Source: Thozetella sp. PMI_491
Taxonomy: Eukaryota; Ascomycota; Sordariomycetes; Chaetosphaeriales; Chaetosphaeriaceae
Direction of reading: 5' to 3'
NCBI GenBank assembly: GCA_021432635.1
Contig: MU270048.1
Location: 62,001 to 126,000, forward strand
Length of the DNA: 64,000 nt
Shown here one piece after another: positions 33,242-45,063 of the stretch (positions are counted from its first letter, which is position 1; each line of letters opens with the position of its first letter). The translations under genes were made by a program, and so were the position numbers. The notes under the pieces are model-generated. The model was not told where the DNA came from. It worked only from the letters and a program-made list of their open reading frames with translations, and made no database searches.

Positions 33242-35292
33242 TTACTCCTCGCTATCGGTCGCCACCACTGTGCCTTCTGAATCCCTATCATCGTCGACGT
33301 CCTCTATCAAGGAGCTACCGAGCGGGGGGAAGTGGGAGAGCAGAAGAATTCCCATGCCAACAAACGCGACGGCCTTGGATAAACTTTAGAACCGGCGAAA
33401 CACGGAGGAGCTTGGGGTTGGGTCTTACAGCATTGACGAAGAAGGTGAGGTAGGTCTTGCCGATGCCTGCTAGGGCAGCAAACACGAAGCCAAAGAAACC
33501 TTGGGTCGTGAGTCTCGCAATGTTCTCGACCAGGGTCAAGGCATTGAGCGCGTCCGGCCGCTGAGAGGACGGGCACATCTCGGTTATGACTCCCTTCGCC
33601 GCGGGGGCTGTCCCGGAGCCAAATGGAAGCATAAAAGAGGCTATGACGCGTCAGCGTATCTTTTTCCTGAGACAGAGATAAGATCAAGCGGCCTTACCGA
33701 GGTACATGTGCCAGCCCTGTGTTCCGAATGCAGAAATTGTCGTCAGAGCTCCATCAACCAAGAGGCTCCACCTCAGGAAGAACAGATCGAAGCGGCAGGC
33801 TGCTCTGTCTTCGGATGCTTTCACCTCGACAGGCTCCTGCTCTTGCTGAGTGCCGATAGGCGCCTCCAGCTGGCTAGGGGAAGATATCTCCGCCGGCATG
33901 ACATCGCTATGCTTCGCCGTTTGGTATTTGTCCGAAACGTACCACGCGCGGCCCCAATCGATGATGCGTGGGAAGATGGTCATGAGGAAGAGGGCGCGCA
34001 TAAGGGCATATCCTGACATCAAGATGGCGTTCTCTCCCTGCGTGAAACCGAAGCTCGCCGTGGCATACATTTGAATCATTTGGGCAACCCAGCCGGTGGC
34101 CACCTTCAGACAAGATCAGCATCACAAATTTCAGAGGGCATGATTTTTTGGTAGATTTGTAGAGGCTTACCACGCCGATAAAGACACCAGAGCAGAGGAA
34201 GAGCACGCCGTAGTGTTTCTTGACGGTCCCGTCTGGGAGTCTGAGCTTCTGCGGTCTCAGGACTTTGAGTGGCGCAAAGAAGGCGGCGATGCCCTTAACC
34301 TTGCTCTTGCCGTCGGCCATTGAACTCGGTGAGATGTACGGCAGGGCAACCGAGACAAAGAGGGATGAAAACAGGAGATTGCAGAACGCCACTTCAAACG
34401 GTCGCTGAATCCCAAAAGTATTTCCAATCGTCCCTCCCACTGCCAGTCTGTTAGTGAAAATATACTCGGTGACTTTTCGGGGTTAGAAACCAGGCCCGAG
34501 ACGCACCGAATTGCCCGATGCCTTGTCCCAGCATGAAACTGCCTTGAAGGCGCCCAAACAATGACGTCCTCCTCATGGGCTCGACCACTTCGCTGGCAAT
34601 GATGTTGAGGATGAGGCTGGAGAGGGTTAGTCCTCCGTGCCTGAGCGGCCGGCGATCGACAGTCGAGACTTTGGCTTACACATAGCCAACAGGGCCACCG
34701 ATAATGGTAATGGCCTGAGTGGCCTGAAAGATAATAATGCCGTTTCGGCCACCTAACATGACAGCCACGATCTGGCAGCAGACGCGAAGGGAGGCCACAG
34801 TGGTCTGCAGCATCAACGCCAGGCGCGGGCCGACTTTCTTAACTGTCCAGCCGGCAACAAACAGGTTCATCACACCGAAGAAGGTCGTGCTCATGCCGAG
34901 AAGACTGAACTGCGTGGCGGTGCCGGCGGTGATCTCATTGATGCTGCAGCGGTCTCCGGTCCCCGTGTACGGGGGGTGGGTGCTGTAGTAGACGTCGCAT
35001 TCCATCAGATGGAAGACGTAGAAGATCCTGCGCGGGGGTGTTAGCGAGATAGGGTTTCATGGCAACTGAGGATAGCGGGCCGAGGCGCTCGGTGAACGGT
35101 GAGCGGTGAGGGATGACTAGTCGGGGTGCCGTACGGGACTTGGGTATAGCTGAAGGACAGACTAATGAGCAGGCCCGTAAACAAGACCCGTGTCTCGACA
35201 TTGCTAATGGTGGCCCAGAAGCGCGGCACTAGGCCCTTCTTCCTCTCCTCCCGATTGGGAAGGAGGGGCGTGTTCTCGTCCGCACTCGTCAT
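33242..35292 (-). CDS. MFS transporter, 12-helix
   Basis: Seven exons on the minus strand: 35135-35292, 34680-35027, 34507-34616, 34171-34439, 33698-34103, 33429-33640 and 33242-33373, giving 544 residues. The N-terminus MTSADENTPLLPNREE is acidic and dileucine-like (TPLL), then helix 1 (VLFTGLLISLSFS). An extracellular loop with two Cys follows (ECDVYY, GDRCSI), then paired helices and loop motifs GWTVKKVGPRLAL and RRTSLFGRLQG. A long cytosolic loop (Gln/Glu-rich, QQEQEPVEV) comes before the second half, and the tail is acidic. The last exon (44 codons) completes the final helix. It resembles SLC46/tetracycline-type MFS carriers. It lies convergent with the carbamoylase, 190 bp apart, so it may import the pathway substrate. 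Specificity unknown. Confidence 0.82.
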
Positions 35293-36438
35293 GGTCAGGT
35301 TCAGGCCCTCTCCCAGCAGGTTCTGGAGTTGGTCGGGCAGGCGAGCGTATTCGCGCGAAAACAGAGGATAGGGGCAAAAGGAGCAAGCGAGAGAAAAAAA
35401 AAAGAGTCACAAACCCCCCAAAAGCACGCAACGATTCGCGAGCAGCCACGGACGGGCTAAGATACTCTCTTATCCACCCACGCCCCGCTGAGAGTGGGTA
35501 TTGTGGGCTCCCGAGTGCCGATGGCACCGACCGACCACCCATAGAGACCCTGTCGGACCAGAATACTTCCCAGGCCGACCTAGCGGCCGCCTTGGCGATC
35601 CGAAGACGGAGCCGCAAGAGCGCATCCGCCGACAGATAGCGGTCAATAGAGGGGCAATTTGCAACGGTACAGTACAGTACATACCCGCCCGCGCCGTTGG
35701 TGTCAACGGCTCAACTGGAGCCTAGAGGCGGCGGGCCGTTCGCTCCTTCCGCATCTTCATATTGTAGCTCATCAATTGGCATAGGGAAAATACTCTTCAA
35801 CAAACATTTAGTTAGGCAAGGGAAGAGGCAAGAAGATAAGCAACTTACCTTCATTTGGGTCCCAACATCGGCCCCACCGCCGACCCCCCATTTCCCTTCC
35901 CCCCCTCCATTTTCTTGCCTCCCTCTCCCCTGTTCCATTGGAAGGTGCCCCGCGATTTGGAGTCATGTTCGAGCTTTTGTCACTTTCCATATGCTTGCCT
36001 GTAGCCCCCACTCCCCCCTTAACTTCAGATAACCCAGGTTAGAATCCGCCTTAGGAATGCCACAGCTGCAGCATGGTCGGAGATCAGACCGAGAGAAGGT
36101 CGGGTATAGCGGCACGGCGCCGGGAATGCATCCATCACGAGGACCTAGAACCCGCCGAATCGCGGATGATTGCCTGCGAGCCAAGCAAGGGTCTTTTGCG
36201 GCCCCGCAGCTCCTGCCGCTCCTTCGTTGGCCGGCTCGGGCAGCTTTGTTCAAAATTTAGGAGACGCCTGCACACATGGTTAGGTCTTGTAGTTAGTTAT
36301 TGGATGTTTGTATGACGCAATTCTCCCAAGTTGCAACACAATCGACGTCCACCTTAAATAACACTACCTACGTAATCCTAATTCCTACAAGCAAAGCAGC
36401 CGTTGCCGGGGCAGGCGGGAGGCACCATCGTAGCCGGC
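35293..36438. other. Intergenic region
   Basis: 1.1 kb from the start of one MFS gene to the stop of the next. It has an A-rich run at 35391-35402 and a long C/T-rich tract at 35870-35935. No gene supported. Confidence 0.5.
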
Positions 36439-38126
36439 TTATTTGGCGGAATCTTGCTCGCCCACCTTCGGCTGCTGTATCGTCGCCTCAGATCGGCCAA
36501 AGGCATCGATCTGCTCGGAAGCAAACCGCCAGGCCGGCACCCGCTTCTCAAACAACACATCCAGCTCCTCGTATGTCCTCCCCTTCGTCTCCGGTACCCG
36601 GAACACTGTCCACACCGCGAATAGGACCGACATGCTGAGCCAGACCAGCGCCGTCTTGCCCTTGAGACCGGCTTCAGTAGGATTGATTAGATAAGGCTCG
36701 ATGGCGAGGGCAGCGATATTGACCACGTTAAAGGCTGCGTTCGCGATCGCCATGGTCTGCGACCGCAGCCGCGTGGCCGAGACTTCGGCTGCGAGGACGA
36801 GAGTCTGCGTGCCCAGCGTGCACGAAAAGATGCCTAGCCACAGCACCAAGAGCCCTGTCTGGGCCCAGGTTGCCGCACCCTCGTCCGCGGCGTACGAGAG
36901 GAGGCCGACGACGAGGAGGATAGGGGTGAGCAAGCCTATCCCCATCAACAGCAGCACCCGTCGTCCAAAAAATGCCATGAAGGGCCACGACGCGCAAGCG
37001 CCGAGGACGGCTAATGCCATGTCGCCAGAGTTGATCTTGAATGCATCGGAAGCATTGAGACCTGCCTGGATGAAGAAATAAGTGGGGTTGTATGCCAAAG
37101 CTGTCCCTACCAGGGCCTGAGCTGCATAAGCCACGGACGCGATCTCGGTGCGGCGGAGATTGGTGCCCCGGAAGCAGTCGCGATATGTCGAGTCCGTCTG
37201 GGCCGCCTTTTCAAAGTTGTTGGTGTGCACCATCATGGCCACCTTCTGCTCTATCTGCTCCCGGCTGATGCCCGACGACAACCTACCCAGCGATATCTCG
37301 GCATCCTGGAGCCTCCCTTTCCGGACAAGCCACCAAGGTGATTCAGGGGCATACACACAGATGATGAGCAGAGGGACTGGCCAAGCCCATTGGATGACAA
37401 AGGGGATCCGATACGACCATTCCGTGGTATTGTCGACGAGCCCCTGGAGCACGCCGGCGGCAATGAGCGGACCGAGGCACCAACACGTCGTCACGAACGA
37501 GGTCAGGTACCCCCGGAGCGGCAGCGGGCAGACTTCGGAGGAATAGGCTGGACCTATGGCGGAAAAGATGCCCCACGGAATACCCTCCAGTAGTTGGCCG
37601 ACAAGGAGGACCTCGATCGAGGGGGCAAAGAAGGTGACGAAAATAAAAACCGATAGGAACAGGAGCGACACTGCTGTTACCCGCCGATGGCCATACCTCT
37701 CCGTCACGTATCCGGTGATGGCCAAGCCGACAATGTTGCCGCATTGGGGAGCATTAAACAGGCCGGTTTGCCATGCGCCTGGGATTACGTATTCGTCTAG
37801 CTCCGGGTAGTACGATCCATATTTCTCCGCAAAGGATGGGTATACCATCATATTCAGGACCAAACTCGTATCGTAGCTGTAGGCACCCGTTCATTAACAT
37901 TGCGTTGTTAGCCCAGACTGGCCCTACCGGTTACTTACCCAGTCATTATGATGGTGCCTGACATGGAAGCCGCCCAGAGGATTGCCTTGGGATACCGCTT
38001 GAAGGCCTCTCGAATCGACATGGCGTGCTCGTCCTTGCTTGCCAAAGCCGCTGCCACGCTCACGGCCTCACTATCGCGGTAGCGATCTTGGCTGTGCTCA
38101 TCGTTCCCTATCCTGGGCTGTGACAT
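36439..38126 (-). CDS. MFS sugar porter (alpha-glucoside/hexose permease type)
   Basis: Two exons on the minus strand, 37939-38126 and 36439-37876, giving 541 residues. An in-frame ATG at 38195 would add 23 residues and cannot be excluded. Sugar-porter signatures are GYVTERYGHRR after helix 2, PESPWWLVRKGR after helix 6, and PETKGRTYEELDVLF after helix 12. The protein starts with a hydrophilic tail, then GTIIMTGYDTSLV across the intron, as in maltose/alpha-glucoside permeases. It imports a sugar or glycoside by proton symport. It is divergent from an ADP-ribosylglycohydrolase-family enzyme, which fits uptake of a glycosylated substrate; that is inference. Confidence 0.88.
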
Positions 38127-38195
38127 GATGAGGATCCTGGGATTAGGTTTCCTAGAGGTGTTGCCAGTGGTTATCTCATGTGACCTATGCGACAT

Positions 38196-38687
38196 ATGCG
38201 AATGATGGTTCTCCGTACAGAGAAACAGAGCATGTTGGAGAGTTATATATACTGGGTACAGCTCAAGGCTCTAGATCCATAGATAAAGGAACAGCAGGCG
38301 AAAGTCTCCTCGAGACTCTATCCTGCCGGACATGAAACATTGACCTAAAAACAGCCTCCTAGGCTTTGCTGAGTCGCTGAAGATCGTCTTAATCAGACAT
38401 AAACTAACTCCCCGATGTTTCTCATTCATCTCCACATTGTCGGAGGTATAATCCAAGAAGGGTCTAAGGGTGGGGCCGGTTTCTATAAGTTCACAGAAGT
38501 GCATTCGATTGGCTTCGAGACACCAGGTTGCGGGGTAGATATTGGTACGACAAGTGCATTGCACATCCTTCGTCATTACTATCGATGGAAAAGTCGCCTC
38601 CTCTATGCATACAACTAACTGTATCACTAACTAATCCTATCGGCGTATCCTAAGTCCTGAACAGCGTCTAACTATAAATCGCCCAAT
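38196..38687. promoter_or_regulatory. Divergent promoter, sugar porter / ADP-ribosylglycohydrolase gene
   Basis: About 500 bp between divergent starts, with a TATATATA-like element near 38242. No copy of the 16-bp palindrome was found here, so shared control with the hydantoinase pair is not supported by that motif. Confidence 0.45.
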
Positions 38688-40811
38688 ATGTCATCTCTCC
38701 CAGCCGACTACCTGGAGCGGGTTTACGCAGGGGTTCTAGGAAAGCTCATTGGCGTCTATCTCGGCCGTCCAATCGAAGGATGGACGCACCAGCAAATTAT
38801 GGAGGAGCTGGGTCACATCGAATACTACGTTCACGAGAAACTGGACAAGCCGCTCGTGGTGACGGACGACGACATCTCTGGCACATTCGTCTTCGTCCGC
38901 GCCATGGAGGAGCACGGCGCCACCAAGGACATCTCCTCTGAAGCCATCGGCAAGACCTGGCTCAACAACGTCGTGGAGCGCCGATCTGTCTTCTGGTGGG
39001 GAGGCAGAGGCATCTCGACTGAGCACACGGCCTTCTTGAATCTCAAGAACGGGATCCCCGCGCCTCGGAGCGGTTCCATCCAGACGAACGGGAAGACCGT
39101 GGCGGAACAAATTGGTGCCCAGATCTTCATCGACGCCTGGCCAATGGTCGTTCCCGGCCAGCCGGAGATGGCCGCTAAGCTTGCGGAGGCGGCGGGCTCG
39201 GTGAGTCACGACGGTGAATCCGTGTACGCGGCAAAGCTCTGGGCGGCCATGGAAGCTGAGGCGTTTAAATCGAACGACATTGACCACCTCCTCGACACCG
39301 GGCTCCAGTTGATACCGGGCGACTCGAGCATCGCGAAGCTGATCTCGGATGTTCGGGCCTGGGTAAAAGAGGACCGAGACTGGTTGAAGACCCGCCAGCG
39401 CATAGAGGATGTCTACGGCTACGACAAGTACTGCGGCAACTGCCACGTGATGCCTAACCATGGCATCATGATAATGGCCATCCTCTATGCTGGAAACAAC
39501 TTTCACGAGGCCATGCACATAATTAACACATGTGGGTGGGATACGGACTGCAACTCCGGGAACGTCGGCTGCCTCGTGGCCCTGATGCACGGTATGCCTG
39601 CCTTCGAGGGAGGCCCGGACTGGCGCTCCCCCCTGGCCGACCGAGCACTGATATCGAGCGCCGACGGCGGCTACTCCATCAACAATGCCGCGCGCATCGC
39701 GCTCGATGTCGCGAACCTTGGCTACCGGTGTGCGGGGGAGAACCCGCCGCCGGCTCCAAAAGATGGCGCGCAGTTCCACTTCACACTCCCTGGGAGCGTC
39801 CAGGGGTTCCAGGCGGCTGCCTCTGGGAGCGTGCAAGTCAATCTAGCCCAAGGAGTAGACGAAAAGGGTCGTGCCGGGTTGCGAATTACTGTGTCGGGGC
39901 TGGAGGCGACGGAGAAACCAGTCGAGATCCTAACCGAGACGTTTAAGCCCCCGAATGTCCCCAAAATGGGGCCTATATATCCTCTCATGGCCTCGCCTTT
40001 GGTATATCCTGGACAGAAAGTGACAGCAGTCGTTCACGGCGGACAGAATCTTAGCAGCGAGGTAGTCGCTCAGCTGCTGCTTAAATACTACGGTACGAAC
40101 GACGATTTAGTCACCGTCACGGGCCCGGCAGCCACACTGGCAGCTGGTGCCACCCAGAGTCTCGAGTGGGTCATCCCAGACGAGCTTGATAGCCAACCGA
40201 TTTATCAAATCGGACTGGGGATAACCACCACCGAGAAACCTGCCAGTGGCACTGTCTGGCTCGACCGTCTCTCGTGGAGTGGCACGCCACAGACTACGTT
40301 CCAGCGTCCGCCAGGGAAGCGCCGCGTCACAAGCAAGTGGCATGAGGCATGGGTTGACAGCACAGACGACTTTCATAAGTGGATGAACTCGTCCTTTGTC
40401 GTTGGGAAGAACCAAGGGCGAGGGATCCTGGCAATTGGCACACGGGACTGGGTCGACTACCAGCTCGAGGTCCCCAAGTTCCAGATCAATATCGGCCGCG
40501 CCGGCGTGGCCGTGCGCGTGCGCGGTCTGAACCGGTTCAATGCTCTCCTCTTTGAAGATATGAAGAAGATCTCTCTCGTCCGGGTCGCCGACGGTGCAAC
40601 GGAGGTGCTCGCTAGCACTGGCTTTGATTGGCAGGTTGACGCCATATACTCGATCAAGGTGGTGGTCAGCGGATCGAAGATCGCTGCGACCGTAGACGGT
40701 ACGACCCTGGAGGCTGTCGATGGGCAATATCAGAGCGGCGGGGTCGGCCTTGTGGTTATTGATGGCTCGACTTCCGTGGATGCCTTCAAAATAGGGCCTG
40801 TGTCTGCGTAA
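38688..40811 (+). CDS. ADP-ribosylglycohydrolase-family protein with C-terminal beta-rich extension
   Basis: Intronless, 707 residues. The N-terminal ~350 residues are an ADP-ribosylglycohydrolase (DraG-like) fold: GVLGKLIGVYLGRPIEGW, the metal-binding TDDDISGTF (~58-66), CHVMPNHG, and the second metal site GWDTDCNSGNVG (~283-294). The family removes ADP-ribose or cleaves related N-glycosides using two Mg2+. Residues ~365-707 form two beta-rich segments; the last (~560-707, with VAVRVRGLNRFNALLFED) looks like a concanavalin/laminin-type jelly roll that often binds carbohydrate. There is no signal peptide, so probably cytosolic. The tail and the neighbouring sugar porter suggest catabolism of a glycoside rather than protein de-ADP-ribosylation. 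This is inference. Confidence 0.88.
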   Translation: MSSLPADYLERVYAGVLGKLIGVYLGRPIEGWTHQQIMEELGHIEYYVHEKLDKPLVVTDDDISGTFVFVRAMEEHGATKDISSEAIGKTWLNNVVERRSVFWWGGRGISTEHTAFLNLKNGIPAPRSGSIQTNGKTVAEQIGAQIFIDAWPMVVPGQPEMAAKLAEAAGSVSHDGESVYAAKLWAAMEAEAFKSNDIDHLLDTGLQLIPGDSSIAKLISDVRAWVKEDRDWLKTRQRIEDVYGYDKYCGNCHVMPNHGIMIMAILYAGNNFHEAMHIINTCGWDTDCNSGNVGCLVALMHGMPAFEGGPDWRSPLADRALISSADGGYSINNAARIALDVANLGYRCAGENPPPAPKDGAQFHFTLPGSVQGFQAAASGSVQVNLAQGVDEKGRAGLRITVSGLEATEKPVEILTETFKPPNVPKMGPIYPLMASPLVYPGQKVTAVVHGGQNLSSEVVAQLLLKYYGTNDDLVTVTGPAATLAAGATQSLEWVIPDELDSQPIYQIGLGITTTEKPASGTVWLDRLSWSGTPQTTFQRPPGKRRVTSKWHEAWVDSTDDFHKWMNSSFVVGKNQGRGILAIGTRDWVDYQLEVPKFQINIGRAGVAVRVRGLNRFNALLFEDMKKISLVRVADGATEVLASTGFDWQVDAIYSIKVVVSGSKIAATVDGTTLEAVDGQYQSGGVGLVVIDGSTSVDAFKIGPVSA

Positions 40812-41751
40812 TATAAAGTATCCACTAGTGGGTTGGTTGCGAAAATGACGGTGTTATTTAGTTCCTCATGAGATCGGAAAACGCGCCTCTTATAGCCTCG
40901 TTTCTCAAGAAACGAGGTACTCTGTTACTTTGAAAATGTGTATAAGCCACACATTGCGACGGAAATATAAGTTTTTAAGTTGTAGACTAGGGCCGAGGTT
41001 CGATGGACTCTGCCACTACGCCCGAGGAGTGTCCAAAGGAAGTGAAGAGCATCGCTATTCGAATCACGTTGTTCTCATACAGATATTTTATTCAACTGGA
41101 TGATGACCCTCTCAATATACCTGACTCTAACCGCCAAGGTCCCTTCATCCAGAAACTCTTTTGGTCTTAAAGTCTGCGTTGTCCGAATCTAGGCATGTCA
41201 AGCATGTCTGCATTACTTTGCTGTATTTATTGCCCATCAAGCGACGCAAAGGGCCACGTGATAGCTGCTGCAGCCATCTTTTGGTCTATTCCGGGTCTTT
41301 GAACAACTCGTGGCTGCTTCCATCGAATCCTACCTTGACTCCTGGCCGGGGTACAAACGCATCCAGTCTCTCTGAACCGCCCTTTGCTCTATCTGGTTGG
41401 CCACCCTCCTGGCTCGGGCTACGGGCACTCTTGCCGGCTAGTATGTTACTAGATGGCGCATCGTAGACCACAATGCTCTTCCAGGGGCACGTTACCACTC
41501 TACTAGCAGCGGTTCTGTGAGAAAAGGTATGGACTTCTGTCGTACAACGTATATACGGTACTATTACCAGAAGGTGATAGCGGATTCATTTTTGCCATTT
41601 TGGTTTAGTCATATATTGCATGACAACTTCTTCCGCAGGGTTTGGAGTGGGGGAGCCAAGGATGAAAAGCCATTCAACATTAATACTTACCTCTATATCT
41701 CTTCTGAAGAAAAGGGTTGATGAAATTTCTCGACCAATATGACTACAAATT
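40812..41751. other. Convergent intergenic region
   Basis: About 940 bp of 3' flank and AT-rich sequence. It contains a hairpin of CCTCGTTTCTCAAG and CTTGAGAAACGAGG form at 40897-40917, which could be a transcript-end structure. No gene. Confidence 0.45.
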
Positions 41752-42812
41752 TTATACATATTGCGTTGAGGGTGAAGACCTGCGAAAACTAGACATCGGA
41801 TGGCCCTCTCTGGTACCATCATCCCACTGATCCTGACCTTGACGGGAGTGTCTATCTCTGCCTGGACCCTCCTTCCGGTTCTTAAATTCCCTCCATCCAT
41901 AGTATACCCCAGCTCCGGTGAGACAGAGACCGACGATCGAGACAGCAGTCGCTACTTTGCCATCTGTAGTTAGCCCACCACTCGTCGATCCACTCCCGCC
42001 GTTTGAGTCTCCGCCATTGTTTCCCTGAGTATTTGAAGGCAAAATTTCAAGGGATGTTGAAGTAGACGATGCGGAAAGGATAAAAGTCGTCAGATCTCCG
42101 TTCGAGTTCGATGTAACTGAGGAGGAAAGAGCAGTCGTAGCGCCTGTGATTGTCGAGGTCGAGGTAGGTGGCGCCGCGGTGGTACTTGTCTTCGCCGGGC
42201 CCTGATCTGCATCACAGGCCTGTCTCAGCCGTGTCCACCACTATGCCAATAGAGCATGACGAAGATGGGTAGTAGACTCGCGGCCGCGAGTGTGCTACAT
42301 AGGGCCATGACAACACGTAGATTTGGTATCGGCCCCGATTCGGCAGCCGAGCAGTAGTTGGACGATGAGCGAGTCACGGTGACCGTGGCGAGCGCGGTTA
42401 CGGTGACGGTGGACGCACCTGTCTGGAGGATGGTACGGCTCACAATCGTCTCGTAGCCTTTGTTTTGGCAGTAAGCTGTCAACACGCTTGTGGCTGTGGT
42501 AGCGTCGTCGAGATTGGAGCACGCGGTGAGAACGTTGGCATAAAGCTTGGGGATGGCATCACCCTGCGTGGAGCCACGACAGAGGCATGCATTGTTTAAA
42601 CATCCCTCATTTTGAGCGATGTTGCCGTAGCAGGTTTGTAGCTGGCATTTGACACAATCTCGGAGACTGGGCCAAACCGAAATGGTAGCAAAATTGATTG
42701 TGTCGGGATCAACCGCCTGGGAGACACTCGTCCTTGCAAATAACAAGACCACTAGCATCATTCCAACGGCGGAATCTGCTACCGACGATGGACGGAGAGG
42801 ATGAAATTTCAT
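41752..42812 (-). CDS. CFEM-like cell-surface protein with transmembrane segment
   Basis: Minus strand. Exon 1 starts at 42812 (MKFHPLRPSS...). A signal peptide ends near residue 33 (VLLFARTSVSQA). Eight cysteines follow in the order CVKC, QTC, GC, NACLC, AC, YC, which is CFEM-like spacing. A Ser/Thr-rich section then leads, through an intron, to a Thr/Ser/Gly-rich stalk, one membrane helix (KVATAVSIVGLCLTGAGVYY) and a basic cytosolic tail ending at 41752. The intron lies between about 42310 and 42196. Several acceptor/donor pairs keep frame, so its exact edges are not fixed. CFEM proteins act in iron/heme capture, adhesion or host interaction. Which of these applies here is unknown. Confidence 0.65.
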
Positions 42813-45063
42813 TGCACTCGTGAATCGCTCCCCGTCCAATAGCTTGCCCTGCTCGTCGCGAAGTAGACCCCGAGCGGAATGGCACTTTGGGGAACCTGAC
42901 CGCTCACAACACGGCTCCGTATATTGTGAATGGCTGTAAGTAAAGCTGGCGACGAGGACAAAGGGGTTCTCGTCTGTAGTTTGGGTGCGCTGGGTTAGGT
43001 TTGAGGGGGCGAAGATCAGATGAGGAAGATGAAGAGGAAGAGGGAGAAGGAGAGGACAAGGCGGCAATCAGCTGAAGCAGGCAACTCACCTGGAAGGGGG
43101 TTATTTGAATGGCGTGGCCTCAGCGTCTCTGGTGCTGCCGGCCCACTCGGCACATCTCTAGGGAGACAGGGTGATTAACAAAGCAGATTACTGGCTGAAG
43201 TCGCCATATGCCGCCGTGGCTGGTACGCGGCCTATCATCACTTCATAGCCTCACCTTAGCTCTTCATTTGGTGGTGGCTGGGCACCGGATTGGGAATGTG
43301 GCTTTCCAGAATTTTCACGCAAGCAAGGCCACTGAAATCGCACAAGTTCTGGTGGCCTAGGGAAGAGACCCAGGCACATACAACGAGGAGCTTCGAGGCT
43401 CTCCCCAAGGCAGAATGGCCACGGCGAAGCCTCGTAACAGTGATAGACCCAGTGTACTAAACTGATTGTTTGTTGTTTTCCATTATTATGATATTGCGGC
43501 TTGTTGCAGGATCCTGGGGTTAAGGAGAGGAACGAATGGCTTTTTTGACTTCTTTGCGCGGGAAATGGGGTACCCGCTTCATGTAATACCCCTGGTCACG
43601 ACCAAGAAACAAGTGCCACTACACCTTATCCTCACTAAGCAAGGACAATTACTATCATTTATTGCCTCCAAAAAAACGTATATTCAGTAGCTCCATGAAA
43701 GTAAAAAACGAAGACTTGCTTCACCTATATACTAAGGAAGCTCGTCCTTATTAAATACACGGGTTATACGCCCTGCCATTAGGTATTGCTAGCTACCGGA
43801 GAGTAAAGGTCGAGGCTATAGAGATTAGAGATGCTCAGTAGTAGCTTAGCGATTCGCTTCTTCAATATGACCGCTGCCACATCGTTCAAGGCTATTCCAG
43901 GCTCTGACCCCAGCCATTACGGCTTCGTCATCTCAGGCTCGTGCACATTCTTCTACGCCTTTAATGAGCTTAGAAATAGTATCAGGGGATACAATATGAC
44001 ATGTAAGGGCGATTCTGCTTCAGTTCTAGGCACTGTGGAAGGGCTGCTGCCGGAACCAAGGCCGCAGAACTACCAGTAGTATCAGTAACAAAGGCCCCCC
44101 CTAACACACCCCGTACGTATTAACAGATATAGATGCCGTAAAAAAGGATCCATTTCTAGGTCGCCATTGCCTCTTCCTCAGTGCCGTTGTCATAATACGG
44201 AATAGAATCCCTGTCGGCGACCTCTTGGTACTACTGTCTCTCCTCAGGGCTCACATCGGCCGTCTAGATCTCAGGCTAGGTAGGAGAATCATCAGGGCTC
44301 GTAGTATATTCCTCAGGCAGCGCCAGCTAGAGGTTACCCGTCAGCTCGTCTGTATCCAGGTCCACCGCCTTGAGATGGCAGAGCACGTCCCACCTATAGA
44401 GGAGAGCGTTCGGAACCTACTCGGCTGTCCGCTAGATAAGGTGATCGAGCATCATAGCGTCCCCCCAACAGCAGCGCCAGTTCTTGCCGACCCAGAACGC
44501 CGGCATATTATTGCGAGCTATCGCTAGGGCGTCGGAAAACACCACGGGCTCTACTTTCCAAGATTTCGGGGCAACGATGGTGCAACAGGGGGCTGAGAGT
44601 AGGCGTGTCTTGTGTAGTCCCTGGTAGTTGTGGCGGTTGGAAGTAGACGGTTTTGTATTGCCTTGAAAGACCGTCACCTTGAGGGTTTTGTCTGCGCTTA
44701 TACTCGTCTCATGCTCGGGTGTCTAGCAGCTAGGACTTTGTGCATTTTGGCTACTTCCTTGCTTGGCCGTCTCCTCCGCCCTAAGATTCGGCAAGTCGAT
44801 AACTTTACCCCACCTGTGACATCCACGGCAATCCCGACGGAACACTTCAAAAAATCATAATCCTAGAATGCGGGTGTGGTAGAAGACCTCCTAGGAACTG
44901 GAAGAGGAGGGGGGAGGCACCGGGAAACAATGTAAAACTACTCTTCTGCTTTGGTCTCTAAAAGCTTTAGAATTATGGTCAGCGTCAGTGCTAGAAACTC
45001 CAGTATCGTGAAGTGCCTTCTTATTGTTTGATCATTATCATTTCACTACCCTCCTTAGCCTCA
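42813..45063. other. Gene-poor region, possible degraded sequence
   Basis: About 2.2 kb. Positions 43830-44080 and 44225-44530 give plus-strand frames of 82 and 100 codons without recognisable domains; the second is unusually Arg-rich. They look like remnants of decayed or mobile DNA rather than genes, but no terminal repeats or transposase motifs are visible. Confidence 0.4.

Noticed and set aside
38736-39836. Minus-strand open frame of 366 codons opposite the ADP-ribosylglycohydrolase gene
   Set aside because: Mirror of GC-biased codons on the coding strand; His/Val/Arg-rich with no domain.
43831-44530. Possible small genes
   Set aside because: No recognisable family and odd composition; more likely decayed sequence.
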